Shown piece after piece: positions 1 to 8,274 of a DNA stretch of 40,179 nt. Numbering within the stretch: the stretch's first letter is position 1; each line of letters opens with the position of its first letter. The position numbers and the translations under genes were made by a program. The notes below the pieces were generated by a model that saw only the letters and a list, made by a program, of their open reading frames with translations, searched no databases and was not told the DNA's origin. The stretch comes from an uncultured Sphingorhabdus sp. (GTDB lineage Bacteria; Pseudomonadota; Alphaproteobacteria; Sphingomonadales; Sphingomonadaceae), in contig CALDZL010000070.1 in NCBI GenBank assembly GCA_937944295.1, forward strand, positions 1-40,179, in the 5' to 3' direction.

Positions 1-238
1 CAATATGCAAGAAGTGCGCGCACGCGGCGGCAAAATTGTGCTTATCAGCGATGCCGAGGGCTTAGCTGAAGCGGGTGAGGGGTGCATGGCGACGATTGAA
101 ATGCCCAAAGTGCATCCGCTTATCGCGCCGCTGGTTTATGCTGTGCCCGTGCAACTGCTCGCCTATCATGTGGCATGCGCCAAAGGCACCGATGTTGATC
201 AACCACGTAATTTGGCCAAGAGCGTTACTGTTGAGTGA
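1..238 (+). CDS. glmS: Glucosamine--fructose-6-phosphate aminotransferase, C-terminal fragment
   Basis: This is the 3' end of a gene that begins before the window; the open frame runs from base 2 to a TGA at 236-238. GlmS makes glucosamine-6-phosphate from fructose-6-phosphate and glutamine, the first step toward UDP-GlcNAc for peptidoglycan and lipid A. The visible 78 residues are the end of the second SIS (isomerase) domain, with the [11 protein letters not shown] stretch, the [14 protein letters not shown] helix and the family's characteristic ending [18 protein letters not shown]. The glutaminase domain and first SIS domain are outside the window. No clear terminator follows; the next gene starts about 100 bases downstream with its own ribosome binding site. 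Confidence 0.96.
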   Translation, partial: NMQEVRARGGKIVLISDAEGLAEAGEGCMATIEMPKVHPLIAPLVYAVPVQLLAYHVACAKGTDVDQPRNLAKSVTVE

Positions 239-336
239 TTTGTCCACAGGTTAAATGGGCTCTATTTTTTTTAATGCAATTTAGCATTGGAACGTGTATA
301 GATCAAAAATACAATTAATACTATTAAGGAGCATGT

Positions 337-897
337 ATGTATAATCCAATTACTGCTGCTCAGTTAATAGCCTATTTAGCGCTAAAGACTGAGGGTAAAA
401 TTATTAATGTCCTCAAAGCTATCAAGCTTGTGTATCTGGCCGATAGAGAAAGCATCAAGGAATGGGGATTACCTATTCTTGATGAAAACCGGTGTTCTAT
501 GCCTCATGGCCCCGTAAATTCCTTTACATACGCACATATTAATGGTGAGTATGATTTGGATGCTTGTGGCTGGTCTACGTATCTTGAGGATAGAGAAAAC
601 CATTTAGTGGCCGTCAAAAATAATATCTCTGTTCATGATTTAAATGAGTTAAGTGAAGCTGATATTCAGTGCCTAGATGCCGTATGGGAGAAGTTTGGCA
701 ATATGGATCAGTGGCAACTTGTAGAGTGGACTCATGATGAAAAAAATATCCCTGAATGGGAGGATCCCAATGGAAGCTCAAAAATTATTCCACTAGAGAG
801 AATTATGAGGGTTGTTGGGGTTAAGGATTCCGACGCTCAGGTACAATTGCTTAAAGAACATAATGAAATAGAAAAACTGCTCAAAGAACTAGCTTGA
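337..897 (+). CDS. Panacea-domain (SocA-like, DUF4065) protein, probable antitoxin
   Basis: 186 residues. The N-terminal 110 residues carry the Panacea/SocA-like pattern: LIAYLALKTEGKI, the helix KAIKLVYLADRES, then WGLPILDEN and PHGPVNS. In known systems Panacea domains neutralise unrelated toxins encoded beside them, and SocA of Caulobacter is a proteolytic adaptor antitoxin. The C-terminal 75 residues (from about residue 112) contain a second acidic helical part with WQLVEWTHDE and a charged tail. The start is set by AAGGA at 326-330. The stop codon overlaps the start of the next gene (TGATG), so the two are translationally coupled. The antitoxin role is inferred from the domain and this arrangement; phage-associated or regulatory roles are also known for DUF4065 proteins. 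Confidence 0.82.
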   Translation: MYNPITAAQLIAYLALKTEGKIINVLKAIKLVYLADRESIKEWGLPILDENRCSMPHGPVNSFTYAHINGEYDLDACGWSTYLEDRENHLVAVKNNISVHDLNELSEADIQCLDAVWEKFGNMDQWQLVEWTHDEKNIPEWEDPNGSSKIIPLERIMRVVGVKDSDAQVQLLKEHNEIEKLLKELA

Positions 898-1310
898 TGG
901 CGGCAGCAAATTTATTGAAAAAAGGTTCACTACTGATACCCTCGGGTACTTTTCATGACCCTGATAAAAAGCATCTGCATATTATTTGTACTGATCCCGA
1001 TAAAGATGGAAAACAACTCATAGTCTCAGTTAGCAGCCGAACTAATGCACCATATGATGAAACTTGCTTGCTTCACCCCCATGAACATGCATTCTTAAAG
1101 AGAGAATCATATGTTTTGTACAGTAAGGCAAAGATTATAGAGCATTCCTCCTTAGTTAATGGCGCCACTGCTAGACTTTTTATACCTAAGGATGACGTTA
1201 ATGGTCAAACTTTTTTAAAAATAACTCAAGGCATATGTAATTCAATTCAGACCCCAAAAAAAATAAAAGAATATTTTGGTTGCGATATTCAGATTGCCAA
1301 AGATGAATAA
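897..1310 (+). CDS. Uncharacterised partner of the Panacea protein, candidate toxin
   Basis: 137 residues. The ATG at 897 shares one base with the preceding TGA, which favours it over the in-frame TTG at 894. I do not recognise a named family with certainty. The sequence is rich in beta strand (KKGSLLIPSG, KHLHIICTDP, KQLIVSVSS) with a central DETCLLHPHEHAFLKRESYV stretch. It resembles the small SH3-barrel style proteins (PemK/MazF-like) that sit beside Panacea antitoxins; this is inference from layout and general look, not from identified catalytic residues. There is no signal peptide or membrane segment, so it should be cytosolic. It converges with the S9 peptidase gene only 34 bases downstream. 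An endoribonuclease-type toxin is the leading guess; a phage-defence or accessory role is possible. Confidence 0.6.
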   Translation: MAAANLLKKGSLLIPSGTFHDPDKKHLHIICTDPDKDGKQLIVSVSSRTNAPYDETCLLHPHEHAFLKRESYVLYSKAKIIEHSSLVNGATARLFIPKDDVNGQTFLKITQGICNSIQTPKKIKEYFGCDIQIAKDE

Positions 1311-1344
1311 TAAGCCATTAGACTATCACTAATTCGGTTTTACA

Positions 1345-3351
1345 TCACTCAGCGGGGTTATGTTTAGCCAAAAATTCTTCCATAGATTTGAGCAATAATA
1401 ATCTATCTTCTTCGCGCGTAAAATAATGGTCCGCCAGTGGCACGGATACAAACTCCACATCTTTATTCGCCTTTTTCATAGCCTTATTCATGCTAACGCT
1501 CTGTTTATGATCGACCGTCACATCTTTTACGCCGTGAATCAGCAGCAATGGTGCTTTGATTTTCTCAACCGATTTTATTGGCGATACAGCGTTAAAATCA
1601 GGTGTCATTTTTTTCCATTGGCTCTTGAATAAATTTTCGCGAATAGCACTACCAAAATCATTCACTTCGCGGCGTAAATTAGCAACGCCTGCAATAGAAA
1701 TAGCGCAGCGGTATAGATCAGGGTCTTTTATCAAGCCCCACATTGCCGAATATCCACCATAGGATGCCCCGACGATGCAAACGCGCTTAGGATCGGCAAT
1801 ACCTTGCTCTACGGCCCATGCAACGCCATCTGTAACATCATCCTGCATGGCAAGGCCCATTTGTCCTTGTCCTTTGAGCATGAAGGCTTTGCCATATCCA
1901 GTAGAGCCGCGAAAATTAGGCTGTAAAACAGCATAGCCCCTGTTGGCCAAAAACTGTGCCCAATAATCATAGCTTACCCTATCATGTGCCCATGGTCCAC
2001 CGTGCGGCATGACAATGAAGGGTAAGTTTTTGGGCGTGCGGCCTTTTGGTAGGGTTAATATGCCCTCTATCTCTAATCCATCACGCGCATCATATTGGAT
2101 TGCTTTTACTCTCGATAATCTTTTGTTACCAATGCTTTCATTAACCGATGCAAATCTGACAAGTTCTTGTGTATTGGTGTCATAGGAGAATATTAATCCT
2201 GGATTGTCTGGCGTGCTTATTCTGGCTAATATAACACTATAATCATGACTATAGCTCTCTATAAATACTCTCGCTTTTGGTGCAGCTTTTTCTAAATCTT
2301 TTTGTGCGCTCGCAAGGCTAGGTTGTAACCACTCTATTCCATTATCGCTGCCACTTTTTCTTATACCAATGATACTATCGTCAATATAGGAAGTACGAAT
2401 AGATCGAATATCTCCATCCTCGGCGGTATGGACCCATTTGATAATATTTTGTGTTTTTAGATCAACCTCTGCAATAGCCGTGTTGCCCTCGGCATCATCT
2501 TTGAACATTAAGCCCGTGTCACCACCAGGGATAAAGCTAAAGGGGAGTTCAAGGTCTTCATCTCTCCCCAAATTAACGCGATCTATGGTTTTGAAACTTC
2601 GGCTTCCCTCTGAGGCATAATTGATGATTGAAGTTTTAAGATGATCATTATAGCCAATACCAATACGTACATTACCATTATGGTCCGCTGCCCAGTCAAG
2701 AACGCCTAATTTCCCTCTTACAACTTTTTTTGATTTCCCTGTTTCAACATTCACTTTATAGACGCTGGGCCAGAAGCCTGGTTGATTGCTAAAAATAGAA
2801 TCTTGCCCAGCAATTAATATCTCGTTGCTGCCATCTTTTGGCGTCCATAATATATCGGCTGCATTTTGACCCCGCAATTTCCACATGAGTTTGGTAAGCG
2901 CCTTGGTATTGCGATTAATTGCAATAAGGCGTGATAAATACCAATTATCATCTTGGACACGGCTTAGAACTGTGAGACTTGCTATGATATTATCATCATT
3001 CACCCAACGAATTCTATTGACCTGCGATTCATCTGGCACGGCGACAACAACGGGTGCGCTACCATCCTTATCAAGCGAGATCATAACAATCCTCTGTTCA
3101 CCACTAATGCCAAATAATCCCGCAATATATTTGCCATTAGGGGAAAGAACGGGATCTTCAATGAATGGGATTTTAGAAAAAACCTCTGTGGGCAAATAAT
3201 ATTTTTTACTGACTGGATTGGATGTTGATCCTAGAGCGGTCGTTTGGGGGGCATTATCTTTAATATTTATGCTATTTTCTTGGGCAAAACTCGTAACATT
3301 AAATGCCAATATGAGTGTTGTTATAAAGATAGTCTTAAAAATATTTACCAC
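1345..3351 (-). CDS. Secreted S9-family prolyl oligopeptidase-like peptidase
   Basis: 668 residues. The gene starts with GTG at 3351, six bases after a strong GAGGGG ribosome binding site. A signal peptide (about residues 1-23, ending SFA before QEN) sends it to the periplasm. The middle portion has the repetitive beta-propeller composition of S9 peptidases. The C-terminal 250 residues are an alpha/beta hydrolase: VMPHGGPWAH forms the oxyanion region, S530 lies in the nucleophile elbow GASYGGYS, the Asp is in GVKDVTVD and the His in PLADHYF. The family cuts peptides or dipeptides from oligopeptides, often as acylaminoacyl- or dipeptidyl-peptidases; the exact specificity cannot be read here. 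It is monocistronic, convergent with the Panacea pair and divergent from the alternative oxidase. Confidence 0.93.
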   Translation of the reverse strand: MVNIFKTIFITTLILAFNVTSFAQENSINIKDNAPQTTALGSTSNPVSKKYYLPTEVFSKIPFIEDPVLSPNGKYIAGLFGISGEQRIVMISLDKDGSAPVVVAVPDESQVNRIRWVNDDNIIASLTVLSRVQDDNWYLSRLIAINRNTKALTKLMWKLRGQNAADILWTPKDGSNEILIAGQDSIFSNQPGFWPSVYKVNVETGKSKKVVRGKLGVLDWAADHNGNVRIGIGYNDHLKTSIINYASEGSRSFKTIDRVNLGRDEDLELPFSFIPGGDTGLMFKDDAEGNTAIAEVDLKTQNIIKWVHTAEDGDIRSIRTSYIDDSIIGIRKSGSDNGIEWLQPSLASAQKDLEKAAPKARVFIESYSHDYSVILARISTPDNPGLIFSYDTNTQELVRFASVNESIGNKRLSRVKAIQYDARDGLEIEGILTLPKGRTPKNLPFIVMPHGGPWAHDRVSYDYWAQFLANRGYAVLQPNFRGSTGYGKAFMLKGQGQMGLAMQDDVTDGVAWAVEQGIADPKRVCIVGASYGGYSAMWGLIKDPDLYRCAISIAGVANLRREVNDFGSAIRENLFKSQWKKMTPDFNAVSPIKSVEKIKAPLLLIHGVKDVTVDHKQSVSMNKAMKKANKDVEFVSVPLADHYFTREEDRLLLLKSMEEFLAKHNPAE

Positions 3352-3618
3352 GACAAACCCCTCTCTAGGTCATAGATTATCAATAAAATTAATAATATCA
3401 ACAATAATTATATATTGTTTGAAATAGCTATTTATACATAGCTTGGTTCAATTGTAATAAGTAATGATATTGTGCTATTTTATATATTAGAATAATTTAG
3501 AACTGTTATACAATAAAGTAGTTGCATTCCCTGCAATCACTATGTCTTGATAATGATTTGCTATTTTGTGCAAATAAGCGGTTAATGTTGACAACAAGAC
3601 TCTATGAGGAAATGCAAT

Positions 3619-4332
3619 ATGACCTTAACAGTTAAAAAATTTGATACCACCTCTAGCCATTATGATCCGCAGGGGTTTTCTGATAGATTTGCACTTAAGA
3701 CCACCAAAATATTACGCTGGTTTGCCGATACATTTTTTGCCAAACGTTATGGTAATCGGGCCATTGTTTTGGAGACAGTGGCGGCTGTGCCTGGAATGGT
3801 AGGAGCAACATTGACCCATTTACGAGCGCTACGCCGAATGGAAGATGATGGTGGCTGGATTCGTACTTTGATGGATGAAGCCGAGAATGAACGTATGCAT
3901 TTGATGACCTTCATTGCCATTGCTCAACCAAGTTGGCTTGAGCGTGTGGTAATTTTGATTGTCCAATGGTTTTTCTACATAGGTTTTTTCTTTCTCTATT
4001 TGATCGCGCCCAAAACGGCGCACCGCCTGGTGGGATATTTTGAAGAGGAAGCGGTGTTAAGCTATACATTATACCTTGAAGAAATAGACGCGGGGCGGCA
4101 TCCCAATATTCTAGCTCCTGATGTAGCTTTACATTATTGGGATTTACCCCAAGGCACGATGCTGCGCGAGGTGATAGAAATTATTAGAGCCGATGAAGCG
4201 CATCACCGCGATACCAACCATTATATGGCGGATAATTTGGCGGGTTTAGAGGCGGACTATGCGAAGGTTGCTTCTGCGCCGCTTCATATATCTATGGACA
4301 ATCATATAGTTATAAAGCATTCTAAACAATAA
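3619..4332 (+). CDS. aox: Alternative ubiquinol oxidase (AOX)
   Basis: 237 residues. It is a membrane-bound di-iron quinol oxidase that reduces oxygen to water without pumping protons and is insensitive to cyanide and nitric oxide. All ligand motifs are present: E52 in VLETVAAVPGM, E91 and H94 in NERMH, the EEE cluster 142-144, and E193 and H196 in RADEAHH. A hydrophobic hairpin around residues 108-131 is the expected membrane-anchoring part. The ATG at 3619 was chosen over 3604 because GAGGAAA (3606-3612) sits 6 bases before it. AOX is known in some sphingomonads such as Novosphingobium. The gene stands alone behind a 250-base AT-rich upstream region, suggesting its own promoter; no regulator lies next to it. 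Confidence 0.96.
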   Translation: MTLTVKKFDTTSSHYDPQGFSDRFALKTTKILRWFADTFFAKRYGNRAIVLETVAAVPGMVGATLTHLRALRRMEDDGGWIRTLMDEAENERMHLMTFIAIAQPSWLERVVILIVQWFFYIGFFFLYLIAPKTAHRLVGYFEEEAVLSYTLYLEEIDAGRHPNILAPDVALHYWDLPQGTMLREVIEIIRADEAHHRDTNHYMADNLAGLEADYAKVASAPLHISMDNHIVIKHSKQ

Positions 4333-4387
4333 AATTACTGTTCTATGCGGTTTGACGCATAACGAACCGTATTTATGAGATTATCTG

Positions 4388-5296
4388 CTAATATTCATCA
4401 CTATCTGGGGCTTTGCGCATAGCATGCAGTTTTTGTCGCAATCTATGCATGGGTGGACTGCGCCATATAAGCAATAATAAGAACAACAATATGACCCAAG
4501 GTATTATAACGCCAATGGCGAGCATCACCAAACTTGACATGAAGACGAAACTGCTCAGGGCATTGTCCCATGCATTGTAAAAAGGGTTGCCATGTTCAAA
4601 GCCTGGTATATTTTTCCCGCCATGATACATCATTGTCATGGGTGTGGATGCTAAGCTCTCTTCATTTATGCTCTGAGTATTGCTCTCTGCATCCAATTGT
4701 TGACGAAATCGCTCTGCTTGCGATTGTAATTTTGCTCGTTCTCGATCTCCTAAGTTGGTATCTTTAAGTCGGGTTTCGATTCGATTTAAATCCGAAGATG
4801 CGCTGGCCGCTCTTTGTTTTGATGCACCAATATTGCCACCTGCGTCTATGCCTCTGATCTCACTATCTACCAATATACCCTTTGCTTTTTCCACAGATGT
4901 GATGGCATCTTTGCCAAATTTTCTGGCGATATTGGGATCGAGCTTAAATTTTAAGGATGCTCTTACGCTCTCTTCGTCAAACAGACGATAACGCATACCC
5001 GTTATTCGGCAACGCGATACACCAAGTGTTTCACATGCAGCCGCATGTTCTTCTTGTACCGCTGCTATTTTAGCATCAGGCACACGAAATACATATCTGT
5101 AATTAAATGCTACTCCAGCTGCTGATGTTATATTTATATCGGGAGCATTAGAGATTTTATTTGCTTCATCAAAGGCGGTATCTGATGTTGTTTCATAACT
5201 TTCTTCTGCAGCATCAGAATATGAAGAACTTTCACTTGAACAACTGCTTAATAATAACGCACCAATATTGAGCAATATTATGGTTGTTTTTTGCAT
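4388..5296 (-). CDS. DUF4349-domain lipoprotein
   Basis: 302 residues. The ATG at 5296 is preferred over 5305 because GAGGG lies 9 bases upstream of it. A lipoprotein signal peptide ends in LLSSC, with the lipidated Cys at residue 19. A low-complexity Ser/Glu/Asp linker follows, then a DUF4349 domain (FNYRYVFRVPDAKIAAV, LGVSRCRITGMRYR). Next comes a coiled-coil stretch with NRIETRLKDTN and KLQSQAERFRQQL, then one or two C-terminal membrane segments (VMLAIGVIIPWVILLFLLLL). A short basic tail ends the protein. The function of the family is unknown; anchored envelope proteins with this layout are widespread. It is monocistronic and convergent with aox, with an imperfect inverted repeat (4345-4369) in the spacer. 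Confidence 0.85.
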   Translation of the reverse strand: MQKTTIILLNIGALLLSSCSSESSSYSDAAEESYETTSDTAFDEANKISNAPDINITSAAGVAFNYRYVFRVPDAKIAAVQEEHAAACETLGVSRCRITGMRYRLFDEESVRASLKFKLDPNIARKFGKDAITSVEKAKGILVDSEIRGIDAGGNIGASKQRAASASSDLNRIETRLKDTNLGDRERAKLQSQAERFRQQLDAESNTQSINEESLASTPMTMMYHGGKNIPGFEHGNPFYNAWDNALSSFVFMSSLVMLAIGVIIPWVILLFLLLLIWRSPPMHRLRQKLHAMRKAPDSDEY

Positions 5297-5417
5297 AAAA
5301 TGCATCCCTCTAAATCATAGTAGGAAAATAGAAAGTAACATAAAAAATCAGTAGGTCAACTGTTCGTCTATGTAGATAGATATTATGTTGAAAAAGTAGT
5401 AATGATGGAATTGAATT

Positions 5418-5597
5418 TTAATTGATATTATTTTTTAATATATTTTTTCTTGAAGCTTTAAGCAACCAATATAAAAATTGATACCGCTTACTTTGTGTTT
5501 TAATATGCCCTTTATGAATGAGTCCAGATTCCCATTGATAATATTCTATATTATCAATATTACCATGCTGTGATGTGTTCTGCAAAATAATCTCCAT
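5418..5597 (-). CDS. Possible small ORF of 59 codons, unknown
   Basis: In the 449-base gap between the DUF4349 gene and the diguanylate cyclase the minus strand has one open frame of 59 codons, from ATG at 5597 to TAA at 5418-5420. The product would be basic and rich in aromatics in its second half (YQWESGLIHKGH, KRYQFLYWLLKASRK). That composition is not what random AT-rich DNA usually gives, but there is no convincing ribosome binding site. The frame also stays open seven to eight codons upstream of the ATG. It could be a small gene, the remnant of a decayed longer gene, or chance. A perfect 10-bp hairpin (5534-5558) lies inside it. Confidence 0.25.
   Translation of the reverse strand: MEIILQNTSQHGNIDNIEYYQWESGLIHKGHIKTQSKRYQFLYWLLKASRKNILKNNIN
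5534..5558. repeat. Perfect inverted repeat, 10-bp arms
   Basis: ATTGATAATA (5534-5543) and its exact complement TATTATCAAT (5549-5558) are separated by five bases TTCTA. It is AT-only except for one G-C pair, so as an RNA hairpin it is weak; as DNA it could be a protein-binding palindrome. No T-run follows on either strand, so it is not an intrinsic terminator. Confidence 0.6.
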
Positions 5598-5692
5598 TTC
5601 TGATATGAGGTATGTATAATAATATTATGAGTATTTATCTGCACTTTGGTGACATTTTGATGAAATATATTCATGTAAGACATTTTATCATT

Positions 5693-5720
5693 GTTTCACC
5701 AGCTCAGTTTCACCAGCTCA
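5693..5720. repeat. 14-bp perfect tandem duplication
   Basis: GTTTCACCAGCTCA occurs twice back to back (5693-5706 and 5707-5720), ending 34 bases before the diguanylate cyclase start. It is a recent-looking slippage duplication or a paired binding site in the presumed promoter or leader of that gene. Confidence 0.9.
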
Positions 5721-5754
5721 TAAATTATTAACCTTGTTATATTAACTGTAATTT

Positions 5755-6930
5755 ATGAAAAAGTTGCATGAATTCTATCAAAAGACTGGGCTAATACCCT
5801 ATGATGGCGAATTGGGAGTGAATTTACTCTCTTTGCAATATGAACATCTTAGAAGGCATATTCCTTTTCTCTATATAACAATATGTTTTTATTTTATATT
5901 AGCAGCAGTATTTATTAGCAGCCAAGTAGACTCGCAAGATCTTGCTGGCGTATTGGCATCGCATATTTTGCCTATTATAGTAATTTCCTTTTCTTTGGTT
6001 CGTGCATTCACTTGGTATAAGCGACGCCATGACCTTTTTGATGCTAAAATAGCAGCTAAGACCATGATAAGCTTAACATATATATCGGCGCTAATTGCAT
6101 CCATGTGTGGTTTATGGGCCGTTTTTGCATGGCAATCAGAAAATTCAGCTGAAAAATTTTATATTCCTCTTATCATTGCGATGGGGGGATTCTCTGTGGC
6201 ATATTGTTTAGCGATCATTCCTTTTTCGGCTATGTTAAATCTCTTTCTCGCACTTTTCCCTATCAGCTGTATTTTATTTTTCTCAGGAGAAGCATTATTA
6301 GTGGTTATTTCTATAACCCTAATAACAGCTATGTTTTATCTTATGGGGTTATTGCGGCGTCACTTCGCTCAAATGGTCAATATGACAGAATTACAACAGC
6401 AAATGCAAAAGCAGGCCAATACAGATATGTTAACAGGCTTACTTAATCGTTGGGCGTTCAATGATGCTTATGAGAAAATACAGCAATATGACAGAGAAGT
6501 CACTGACCATCATATTTCTGTTGCTATGATTGATTTGGATAAGTTTAAACCAATTAACGATCGTTATGGGCATGCAACAGGTGATATATTGTTAACAATG
6601 ATTGCACAGCGTATGCGAAATGAAATCGACGAAACCTGTTACATAGCGCGTATCGGTGGCGATGAATTTGCAGTCATATTTTATGATCAACCCATACAAT
6701 ATTGCCGAGAATATTTAAAAAAACTCTCGCTTAAATTGTCTGAACCATATCATATTGGAGATAATTATCATAATGTGGGTATAAGTTATGGCATTGCACA
6801 TGATACGATAGATAATGCAGAGCTGGGCATTTTATTGTCACGAGCGGATGCAGCATTATATCGCATGAAAGCCAGGAAAAAATTAAAAAAGCCAGCCAAA
6901 ATGATAAAAAGAAAATTACAATTGATTTAG
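5755..6930 (+). CDS. Membrane-bound diguanylate cyclase (GGDEF)
   Basis: 391 residues. The N-terminal half (about 35-205) is hydrophobic with six likely membrane segments in pairs. The C-terminal half is a GGDEF domain with DMLTGLLNRWAF, the metal-binding MIDLDKFKPIND and the intact catalytic signature GGDEF at 301-305. It should therefore make cyclic di-GMP from two GTP at the inner membrane. The RxxD inhibitory site normally five residues before the signature is absent (DETC in that place), so product inhibition through that site is not expected. A basic lysine-rich tail (KARKKLKKPAK) ends the protein. There is no clear ribosome binding site before the ATG. What the membrane part senses is unknown. 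Confidence 0.93.
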   Translation: MKKLHEFYQKTGLIPYDGELGVNLLSLQYEHLRRHIPFLYITICFYFILAAVFISSQVDSQDLAGVLASHILPIIVISFSLVRAFTWYKRRHDLFDAKIAAKTMISLTYISALIASMCGLWAVFAWQSENSAEKFYIPLIIAMGGFSVAYCLAIIPFSAMLNLFLALFPISCILFFSGEALLVVISITLITAMFYLMGLLRRHFAQMVNMTELQQQMQKQANTDMLTGLLNRWAFNDAYEKIQQYDREVTDHHISVAMIDLDKFKPINDRYGHATGDILLTMIAQRMRNEIDETCYIARIGGDEFAVIFYDQPIQYCREYLKKLSLKLSEPYHIGDNYHNVGISYGIAHDTIDNAELGILLSRADAALYRMKARKKLKKPAKMIKRKLQLI

Positions 6931-7056
6931 TTTGGTGTTGTAAAACAAGCACTAAATAAAATTTATCCACAAATATGATACACTCGCTTGTTTATTTTTA
7001 ACGAACGGCATATTTATACCATATACTTAGAATTATATTGTATAAAGGTGTGGAAA

Positions 7057-8274
7057 ATGAGCGTTAAAACAGAAAAATTCAAATTTACCAATGCGGCGGG
7101 CTTGACATTAGACGGTCGTTTGGAAAACCCTGTAACGGGGAAAATTAGAGGTATAGCTCTATTTGCACATTGCTTTACCTGTACCAAGAGCAGTCGCGGT
7201 GCGACGAAGATCACTGCTGCACTAGCGGCACGTGGAATAGCGACATTGCGCTTTGATTTTACGGGCCTTGGTAATAGTGATGGCGAATTTAAAGACAGTG
7301 GTTTTATTTCTAATGTGCAAGATCTAATTGCGGCTGCGGATGCTTTGCGCGATGGTCCTGGTGCGCCAACGATCATTATCGGACACAGCTTGGGCGGTGC
7401 AGCCGTAATAGCGGCGGCGGAACATATTCCCGAACTCAAAGCCGTTGTAACCATTGGTGCACCATTTGAGGTTGACCATGTGCTTGGACAATTGGGTGAT
7501 CAATTGGAAATTGTGAAGGAAAAGGGTGAAGCGGAAGTTCAAATTGGCGGGCGTCCTTTTGTAGTGAATAATGAATTTATCAAGCAAACATGCGATCAAC
7601 CGCAGAGTGAGCGTCTGGCCAAGTTAGGTAAATCTCTGTTGGTGATGCATGCCCCTGATGATGATATTGTTGGTTTTTATAATGCTGAGAAAATTTATGA
7701 AGCTGCAGTGCAGCCCAAAAGCTTTATTTCCATGGAAAAAGCTGATCATTTGCTCATGGATGAAACAGCAGCCGAATATGCAGCCAAAATGATTTCTGTC
7801 TGGGCTGGACCGCATTTGGATGACAGTGAGGATGATAACGATGCACCGATTGAGGGTGTAGTCGTCGTGCGCAGTGTAGGGCCTAGTTTTACACAATATG
7901 TTCGCTCATCAAGCCATTATTATTTGGTAGATGAACCCAGCAGATTGGGAGGTTATGACCTTGGGCCTACGCCTTATGATTTGCTATTATCAGGTCTAGG
8001 GGCTTGTACGTCTATGACGATGAAAATGTATGCACAGCGTAAAAAAATTCCGCTCACTGGTGTTACTGTTGAATTAGAACATAGTCGCGACCATGTTGAA
8101 GATTGCATCAATTGTAATAATGATAAAAACCAAATAGATGTAATAGACCGAACGATTGAGTTATCGGGTGATTTGACCGATGAACAACGTAAAGATTTGA
8201 TACGAATTGCTGATAGATGTCCTGTGCATAGGACATTGGAAAATCGAATAGATATAAATACGATAGAGATATAA
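7057..8274 (+). CDS. Alpha/beta hydrolase - OsmC fusion protein
   Basis: 405 residues in two fused domains. Residues 1-265 are a serine hydrolase: LFAHCFTCTKSS, LRFDFTGLGNSDG, nucleophile S111 in GHSLGGAA, acid near PDDDIVGF and His in KADHLLMDE. Residues 270-405 are an OsmC/Ohr-type domain with both redox cysteines, C317 in LGACTSMTM and C388 in DRCPVHRTL. OsmC domains reduce organic hydroperoxides by thiol chemistry; the fused form is known in many bacteria, but the substrate link between the two halves is unproven. The start at 7057 is chosen because AAAGGTGTGG precedes it and the homologous sequence begins there; the frame is open from 6988. The stop overlaps the next gene by one base. 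Confidence 0.94.
   Translation: MSVKTEKFKFTNAAGLTLDGRLENPVTGKIRGIALFAHCFTCTKSSRGATKITAALAARGIATLRFDFTGLGNSDGEFKDSGFISNVQDLIAAADALRDGPGAPTIIIGHSLGGAAVIAAAEHIPELKAVVTIGAPFEVDHVLGQLGDQLEIVKEKGEAEVQIGGRPFVVNNEFIKQTCDQPQSERLAKLGKSLLVMHAPDDDIVGFYNAEKIYEAAVQPKSFISMEKADHLLMDETAAEYAAKMISVWAGPHLDDSEDDNDAPIEGVVVVRSVGPSFTQYVRSSSHYYLVDEPSRLGGYDLGPTPYDLLLSGLGACTSMTMKMYAQRKKIPLTGVTVELEHSRDHVEDCINCNNDKNQIDVIDRTIELSGDLTDEQRKDLIRIADRCPVHRTLENRIDINTIEI

Noticed and set aside
241-300. T-run and AATGC/GCATT hairpin after glmS as a terminator
   Set aside because: The T-run comes before the hairpin, not after it, so it does not fit an intrinsic terminator on the plus strand.
3604-3618. Upstream ATG for the alternative oxidase
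   Set aside because: GAGGAAA lies after this ATG and is correctly spaced for the ATG at 3619.
7014-7454. 146-codon frames on the minus strand over the hydrolase-OsmC gene (also 7974-8414)
   Set aside because: Shadows of a well-supported fusion gene on the other strand; no family pattern.
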